From Euperipatoides rowelli (Eukaryota; Onychophora; Udeonychophora; Euonychophora; Peripatopsidae): a DNA stretch of 12,867 nt. The DNA is taken from NCBI GenBank assembly GCA_003024985.2, contig PXIH01S0017653.1; one strand, written 5' to 3'. This document shows positions 8,933 through 12,867 of this stretch, in pieces (the stretch's first letter is position 1; every line of letters starts with the position of its first letter). The notes beneath the pieces are model-generated. The model saw only the letters and a list, made by a program, of their open reading frames with translations. It searched no databases and was not told the origin of the DNA. The position numbers and the translations under genes are program-made.

Positions 8933-8976
8933 AAAGGGATATGATAAACTAATCAAAGGGATATGATAAACTAATC
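8933..8976. repeat. Perfect 22-bp tandem duplication
   Basis: The 22 bases 8933-8954 (starting AAAGGGATATGATAAAC) are repeated exactly at 8955-8976. Perfect identity suggests a recent slip or duplication, or an assembly artefact, inside otherwise old, decayed DNA. Confidence 0.9.
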
Positions 8977-9162
8977 AACAGGTAATAGTAAATTATACAA
9001 ACGCAGTTTAATAACTTTAATAACTCTCTTAATTATAACATGTCCATTCAACTCAGTAACTAAAATAGTCTAATTAATTTTATTTTAATATAATGTACAT
9101 TGCAAGATATTGAACAATAGTTTACCGAATATCAATTATAGTCTTTTCTAGGAAGTCCACTA

Positions 9163-9615
9163 CACTACAGTCGCCTGCCTGAACTTACAAGAGATTGAAA
9201 TATGAGCTGAACAATCACAATTGGCAGAACTTTGTGATGGAGATTATTTTTATTTAATTGACTTGATTGGTGACCTTGTTGCATCTTGCAAATGTTCATG
9301 AAATTAATTAGAAGATTGTATAACATCTTTGGCTGATACTTTTGCAATAGAGATACTCTGCATGGTCACATTGGTATTTCCAAACATAAATTAATCCTCC
9401 AGCTGAAAATCTAGAGCTTTCTTAATTGCTCCTTCAATCATAACTACCATGACATTTGGTATCGTTTTTTAGTACTAAATTTAAAATTTTCAAGTCAGGC
9501 AGTTAGTTAGCTTTAGGGAAAAGTTATGATTTAATATGTCAAACACTTCTTCCACTATTTTTGACTCTGGCACTATTAAATCACATAGAAGATTGAATAT
9601 AACCCTGCCAATAAT
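9163..9615 (-). pseudogene. Decayed Ty3/gypsy-like Gag relic
   Basis: Read on the minus strand, a single frame stays in register for about 150 codons, interrupted by several stop codons. The first part reads IIGRVIFNLLCDLIVPES, then IVEEVFDILNHNF, matching the 'IG-x-x-Y-x-LL-x-x-L-x-x-P ... L-x-x-H' pattern of animal gypsy-type Gag. Further on, LED(stop)FMFGNTNVTMQ corresponds to the conserved 'LRDRxVxGxxNxxxQ' segment. The end reads HISISCKFRQATV, preceded by CDC, as in the zinc knuckle 'C-x2-C ... H-x4-C-K/R-F-x-x-A' of these proteins. The part between the two main segments is about 15-20 residues shorter than usual. Matches are by memory of the family, not a search. Intact Gag packages the element's RNA; this copy cannot make protein. 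No LTRs or pol were found. Confidence 0.55.
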
Positions 9616-10302
9616 TCAGAGAACATTAGGAAATTTAAAGTGCTCTTGCAATTTATGTGCTGTAATGTAAAATTTTAACTGTTGATAGTAAGATATCTTG
9701 ACCATTTTGAATGCCAAATTCATCAAATATTGAATTGCTAAACATTTTCAGGCCACAGTTTCAAAACTAATAAACTGGACCGGTTATTTATTACTCATTA
9801 TCATTGTCGCTAGTTTAAGTTGTGCCTCTTTTGCAATGAGAAACAAATATTTTAATGAATTCTAACAAATAGCTAGCCAATAAGCTTGAGTGCTAATCGG
9901 ATTTAAAGGCAATTAGGAATGGACTAACAACAGCTCGGTTTGTGCCAATATCCAAGATAAATCACTTGCTGGATGACTTCCAAGTTAAATTAATTTCTCC
10001 TCTCATAAAAAAGCAAGCAATTCAACTTAATTAATGTATTTCTTTAGGACACTACAATAATATTGATTAAGGTTAATGCACCTCCTACTTATTGTTATCG
10101 TAACTTTAAATTTAACCACCCAAGAAAATATCAATTGGCTGATAGTTCAAATAAGGAGGATACTAGTCACCTTTTAGGCTATTCTTAAAGATGTTTATAG
10201 TATGTGAGGGAATAGGTTTTCCAAGTTTTTCTTCTAAGATATTGTTTATGGACCAAGATTTGCCTAAACATCAGTAATTTCACTTCTTAGTTTTAACTAT
10301 AA
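9616..10302 (-). other. Possible 5' part of the retroelement relic
   Basis: Upstream of the Gag-like frame on the minus strand, coding-like fragments persist in broken form. One reads HKLQEHF just before the first stop. A 35-codon open stretch at 10166-10270 reads ILEEKLGKPIPSHTINIF in its middle. ATTGGCACAAACCGAG (minus strand, about 9932-9947) has the look of a primer-binding site but does not match a known tRNA end convincingly. None of this identifies a product. An LTR boundary could not be found. Confidence 0.25.
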
Positions 10303-10362
10303 TTTTTTTTTTTTAAAGTGGATTTTCTTTTTTGTTATTTCTTACCATTTTTTTTTTTTTTT
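10303..10362 (+). repeat. Two long T runs
   Basis: Runs of 12 T (10303-10314) and 15 T (10348-10362) flank a mixed AT segment. On the minus strand they would be A tails, so they could mark the ends of retroposed copies, but no associated body is clear. Confidence 0.7.
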
Positions 10363-10581
10363 AAGAATAAAAAATTCTGTTACCATTTCTATAACTTGCA
10401 AACAACATCAATTCAAGCTTTATAATATAGAATGATAAAGTTAAAAAGAACTTGTACAAAATAAATTTACAAGTCAGTAGCCTAATGTGTTTAATCCCAT
10501 CAGGTATATATTCTATGTCACATTTTTTTCTGTGGGAGAGGGGGAGAGGTGAAATTATTTATTGAATTTACAGGTCTGTTG

Positions 10582-10734
10582 CTGTCAATCAGTTGCCCTT
10601 GTTTCAAATAATCTAATTGATTGCTGTTATATTGATTACAAACTTCAAAATTTGTTTGAATGTTTTAATTCATTTTGTTAATTGTAAATCAATTTCCCAT
10701 ACAATAGGCTAACTTTTCTGTAAAATCTGACTCA
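10582..10734 (-). promoter_or_regulatory. Second exact TALE-homeodomain site, with AP-1 core nearby
   Basis: CTGTCAATCA at 10582-10591 is the reverse complement of TGATTGACAG, the same ten-base word found at 2999-3008. TGACTCA, the AP-1 core, lies at 10728-10734. With this base composition an exact match is expected only about 0.02 times in the window, so two is notable. The words are seen directly; regulatory meaning is inferred. Confidence 0.3.
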
Positions 10735-10794
10735 CCATGTATTTTATTTTAATTATGACTAGATCAGCATTGCTTATATTGTCTTATAAGAAAT

Positions 10795-10814
10795 GGGGGT
10801 GGGGTGGGGGATGG
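10795..10814 (+). repeat. G-rich tract, possible G-quadruplex
   Basis: GGGGGTGGGGTGGGGGATGG contains three runs of four or five G separated by single T, then GG. A two-tier quadruplex with very short loops is possible on the plus strand. It stands out in AT-rich DNA. Confidence 0.6.
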
Positions 10815-10827
10815 ACAATATCTAGAT

Positions 10828-11022
10828 TCATTTTAATTCTTCTAACATATCCAACTTAATTTTTAAATCTTGCAATGATAACTTACTTTTCAATCTTTGC
10901 TTCAGGTTAGTATTGACTACAGTTTTGGCCTCTTTCAACATTATCATATTGCACCTTTCTCAAGATTCCTTCAACCTTTTCTTTAATTCACATCTCTTGC
11001 AAGTTAGAAAACTGATTTTAAT
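10828..11022 (-). pseudogene. Charged coiled-coil-like open fragment with one stop
   Basis: On the minus strand, one frame runs for about 64 codons with a single TGA. It begins IKISFLTCKRCELKKRLKES before the stop. After it come a methionine and about 40 residues, including LKQRLKSKLSLQDLKIKLDM, before a final TGA at 10828-10830. Lysine, glutamate and leucine recur at heptad-like spacing. The paired cysteines in TCKRCE are noted but unassigned. The strand is purine-rich, which alone would yield a Lys/Glu-rich reading, so this may not be a gene relic. Confidence 0.17.
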
Positions 11023-11145
11023 CTACTTTGTTCTTTCCTTTGCAAACAAACTAAAACATAAGCCTAACTAATAAAAAACTTATTAAAAAACAGCATTAAT
11101 ACTATTTTTTTAAGAAAAAAAAAAATTGCAATGATCATGCACTAG

Positions 11146-11162
11146 GTGTGATTCAAACCCAC
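11146..11162 (-). repeat. tRNA T-arm-like sequence, possible SINE B-box remnant
   Basis: On the minus strand GTGGG-TTTGAAT-CACAC forms a five-base-pair stem with one mismatch and a seven-base loop like a tRNA T-arm. GGTTTGAATCA resembles the polymerase III B box GGTTCGAATCC at 9 of 11 positions. No A box, anticodon arm or acceptor stem was found upstream, so this is not a tRNA gene. A run of A at 11115-11125 lies just beyond it (T-rich on the minus strand). Confidence 0.25.
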
Positions 11163-11656
11163 AACTTTAAAACTAATAAATTCTTGGAAATGTGTTTAAT
11201 TTCTTTCTTTAAATTAAAATTAATAATTTTTACTTTTCTGATTCAATATATTAATTAACAATATCAGTAATAACTTTGGATATAGAGTTACTACATTAAC
11301 TTCTCTTTAATTTTTTTTAAGTTTAAAGTGGTTTATCAGTGCTTTTTTTTATATATATATAATTGATTTACTTTTAGTTTTACCTAAAAATATTTGTTTA
11401 ATTCATCAAATTGGAATATTTTATCTTAAACATATAAATATTTGCAAGTTTGTACTATGTTTATAAAAAATAAAAAATGGCCCCTGACATCAAATTGATG
11501 GTTTTGAGCTAGAGGAAAATGCATATCTCTGATCCAGACGCTAGCCATGATTTCATTACGTTATTGTTTAGAAAACTAGTTAACAAAAGTGATATTACTT
11601 AAGGTACAATTTTTTAGAAAATTAACCTAACAAGTGGTTAGCTCTTTTCACTCAAG
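11163..11656. other. AT-rich non-coding stretch
   Basis: Nothing gene-like was found. A short (AT)5 run at 11351-11360 follows eight T. Confidence 0.6.
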
Positions 11657-11672
11657 TGTCGATCGATCGACA
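11657..11672. repeat. 16-bp perfect palindrome TGTCGATCGATCGACA
   Basis: All 16 bases are self-complementary and include TCGATCGATCGA. It is followed directly by TTATAAAAAA (11673-11682), a TATA-like word, and the half TCGACATT recurs at about 11704-11711. It might be an operator-like dimer site near a core promoter, or a fragment of a transposon. There is no transcript evidence. Confidence 0.6.
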
Positions 11673-11673
11673 T

Positions 11674-11977
11674 TATAAAAAACTCCTGTTCTAGTTAACT
11701 AAATCGACATTTTGACATTTTCTCTTTTCAATTCAATAATCATTGTTAGCCTCAAAAATGCTTCAAATTAGTCAAGTTTATGTTCAAAAGGACCAAATTA
11801 TATTTAAAAAACAAAACTAAAATTAAAATTAGGGGATTTAAAAGAATACAATCATATAAAGAAAAAAGACTATAAGTTGGAGTATAGTGGAACCATACAT
11901 TAAAAATAATTGGAGTAAAAAGGATTAATAATAAAAGAAATGCTGTTTTTGTTTTCATCACTTCCCCTACCCTTCAC
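11674..11977. other. AT-rich non-coding stretch
   Basis: No gene is supported. A 69-residue minus-strand open frame (11752-11961) is a hydrophobic, low-complexity reading of an A-rich plus strand, with no family resemblance. Confidence 0.55.
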
Positions 11978-12081
11978 TTTCCATTATTTCCTATGGAAAA
12001 TTTATGTTTGATTTACATGTTTTTGATTTACACACTGACTTGCAAGAACACAACCCCAGCGTAAATTTAAAATTAACTGTA
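11978..12081 (+). mobile_element. Probable terminus of a degenerate DNA transposon
   Basis: The segment starts TTTCCATTATTTCCTATGGAAA (TTTCCAT and ATGGAAA pair at 11978-11984 and 11993-11999). It continues with two copies of a GATTTACA-type word near 12010-12033, then GCAAGAACACAACCCC, and ends GCGTAAATTTAAAATTAACTGTA. This order (TTTCCTATGGgAAA, then repeated GATTTACg, then GaACgtAACCCC, then GCGTAAaTTGAGG...CTGTA) resembles dispersed mariner/Tigger-like repeats seen in many animals; that is recall, not a search. The opposite terminus was not found. An 82-residue open frame starting at 12004 and a 63-residue frame on the other strand are readings of this repeat and its flank, not genes. Confidence 0.4.
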
Positions 12082-12440
12082 TTTGAATTCTTGTATATAG
12101 TTGATGTTTCTATATTGGAAAAAGAAGTGAGAAAGATATTAAAGAAGCAGTACATTTTTTCTTCGTCTGTAAATTTATACATTATAGGCTATGCAAGTTT
12201 ACTTATCACACTTTTAACTTTCACCTCCCATTCATTTTTATTGTTTGATTAAAAAAAACAAAAACATTCAAACAAAATGAATAATAAAGTAAGCCTCCAA
12301 GAAATTATTTTAAAACTTGCTGGTTATTTCATAACACTATCAACAACTAAAAATCACTATTAAAATTGGTTTCCCATGAATATTGTATGATTGTGTTATT
12401 TTTAACCATTGAACTAGTGAAATGAAGAACATTGAGTAAT
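12082..12440. other. AT-rich non-coding stretch
   Basis: No RNA gene, repeat or coding signal was recognised beyond the tail of the chance open frame mentioned for 11978-12081. Confidence 0.55.
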
Positions 12441-12660
12441 GTATTAGGCAACACTTGACCCCCTTTTTAGCGGCTGTTACACTCCCATGTTAATACTATG
12501 GGCAACATGGGGAGGGGGGTGTAACAGACACTAAATTCTCCCATGTCAAGTCTATGGGAATTATTCATTAGGCTTAACATGGCGATCACTACCCAGATGG
12601 TGGTTCGCTTTGGAGACCCCCCACTGAAAGTGGTGGTTTCCTGGTAAAAAGGAAATTTTA
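12441..12660. mobile_element. GC-richer palindromic island, probable small non-autonomous element
   Basis: CTGTTACAC (12474-12482) pairs with GTGTAACAG (12519-12527). Inside it, TCCCATGTT (12483-12491) pairs with AACATGGG(G)A (12504-12513), giving an 18-bp interrupted stem bulged by a run of G. The segment 12482-12505 is repeated at 12538-12561 with about 20 of 24 matches (CTCCCATGT ... CTATGGG), each copy being palindromic. CCACT-GAA-AGTGG follows at 12621-12633. Dense palindromes with a GC shift suit a MITE-like insertion. Element limits, target duplications and family were not determined. Confidence 0.4.
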
Positions 12661-12692
12661 CTAGAGTATAAAAACTGACAGTAGTAGTAACC

Positions 12693-12704
12693 TTTTTTTT
12701 TTTT
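12693..12704 (+). repeat. Run of 12 T
   Basis: Homopolymer just after the palindromic island. It may be a decayed tail on the minus strand. Confidence 0.75.
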
Positions 12705-12740
12705 CATTTCCAAGTAAATTAAATTTTATCCATGTTTCAT

Positions 12741-12767
12741 TTAGGGCAGGGTTAGGGTTAAGGTTGG
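12741..12767 (+). repeat. Telomere-like degenerate TTAGGG repeats
   Basis: TTAGGGcAGGGTTAGGGTTAAGG contains two exact TTAGGG units plus degenerate ones. It is too short to be a telomere and looks like an interstitial remnant or part of a mobile element's tail, being followed by 16 A from 12780. Confidence 0.5.
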
Positions 12768-12779
12768 AGACTGTTTATC

Positions 12780-12842
12780 AAAAAAAAAAAAAAAACCCCA
12801 AGGCCTTCAAAAAAAAAAAAAAACGTAATTGTTTTTTTTTTT
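12780..12842. repeat. Cluster of long A and T runs
   Basis: Runs of 16 A (12780-12795), 15 A (12809-12823) and 11 T (12832-12842) sit close together, split by CCCCAAGGCCTTC and CGTAATTG. They could be retroposon tails or assembly-difficult sequence; length is uncertain in any short-read assembly. Confidence 0.75.
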
Positions 12843-12867
12843 GTCTATTTTTCAATTAATTTCGATA

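Noticed and set aside
9165-9347. 60-residue open frame (-) overlapping the Gag-like relic
   Set aside because: It is a different frame of the same relic; the Gag-like reading is in the interrupted frame.
11752-11961. 69-residue hydrophobic open frame (-), membrane-protein-like
   Set aside because: Hydrophobicity follows from a T-rich strand; no family match.
12004-12252. 82-residue open frame (+), the longest in the window, and its 63-residue antisense partner
   Set aside because: The first third is a direct reading of a probable DNA-transposon terminus; the rest has no domain.
1-12867. CRISPR array, phage or bacterial defence system
   Set aside because: No regularly spaced repeats, no dense genes and no ribosome-binding sites ahead of long open frames were found.

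Overview
The window looks like intergenic or intronic DNA from an AT-rich animal genome. A+T is roughly 70-75 % by eye. Homopolymer A/T runs, microsatellites and decayed transposon pieces are plentiful, and there is no bacterial-style gene packing. No intact protein-coding gene, rRNA or tRNA can be supported. With stop codons at about 1 in 12 codons by chance, roughly ten open frames of 60-80 codons are expected in six frames. Those present have that length, lack recognisable domains and mostly sit on low-complexity DNA. The lineage cannot be fixed. The repeat types (hAT ends, Ty3/gypsy-like Gag, other DNA transposon termini) suit a metazoan.

Layout. Bases 1-960 hold short palindromes, a strong 16-bp perfect hairpin (711-759) and a GC-rich hairpin block (897-950) resembling the subterminal part of a hAT element. 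Bases 960-5050 are featureless AT-rich DNA, apart from a TALE-homeodomain-like plus AP-1/Maf-like motif cluster near 3000. Bases 5050-5930 carry two hairpins, a GA microsatellite, an 11-G run and a second motif cluster. Bases 6441-7100 hold a hAT-type left end, a possible broken N-terminal coding relic, and a striking 95-bp quasi-palindrome. Bases 7447-7840 are a diverged two-copy tandem repeat whose conserved blocks include GTAAGCAAG, a splice-donor-like string. Bases 8031-8129 (+) are a weak Gag-like fragment.

Bases 9163-9615 on the minus strand are the best coding relic: one frame, interrupted by several stops, that reads like the middle and zinc-knuckle part of an animal Ty3/gypsy Gag. 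Bases 10166-11162 hold T-runs, another motif pair, a G-rich tract, a charged open fragment and a tRNA T-arm-like sequence. Bases 11657-12081 hold a 16-bp palindrome and a probable DNA-transposon terminus. Bases 12440-12842 are a GC-richer palindromic island followed by a telomere-like stretch and long A/T runs.

No genes work together here. The visible history is repeated insertion and decay of mobile elements. The items most worth testing are the two hairpins of possible small-RNA-precursor size, the patchily conserved tandem repeat, and two exact copies of a TGATTGACAG-type site that may mark regulatory DNA.
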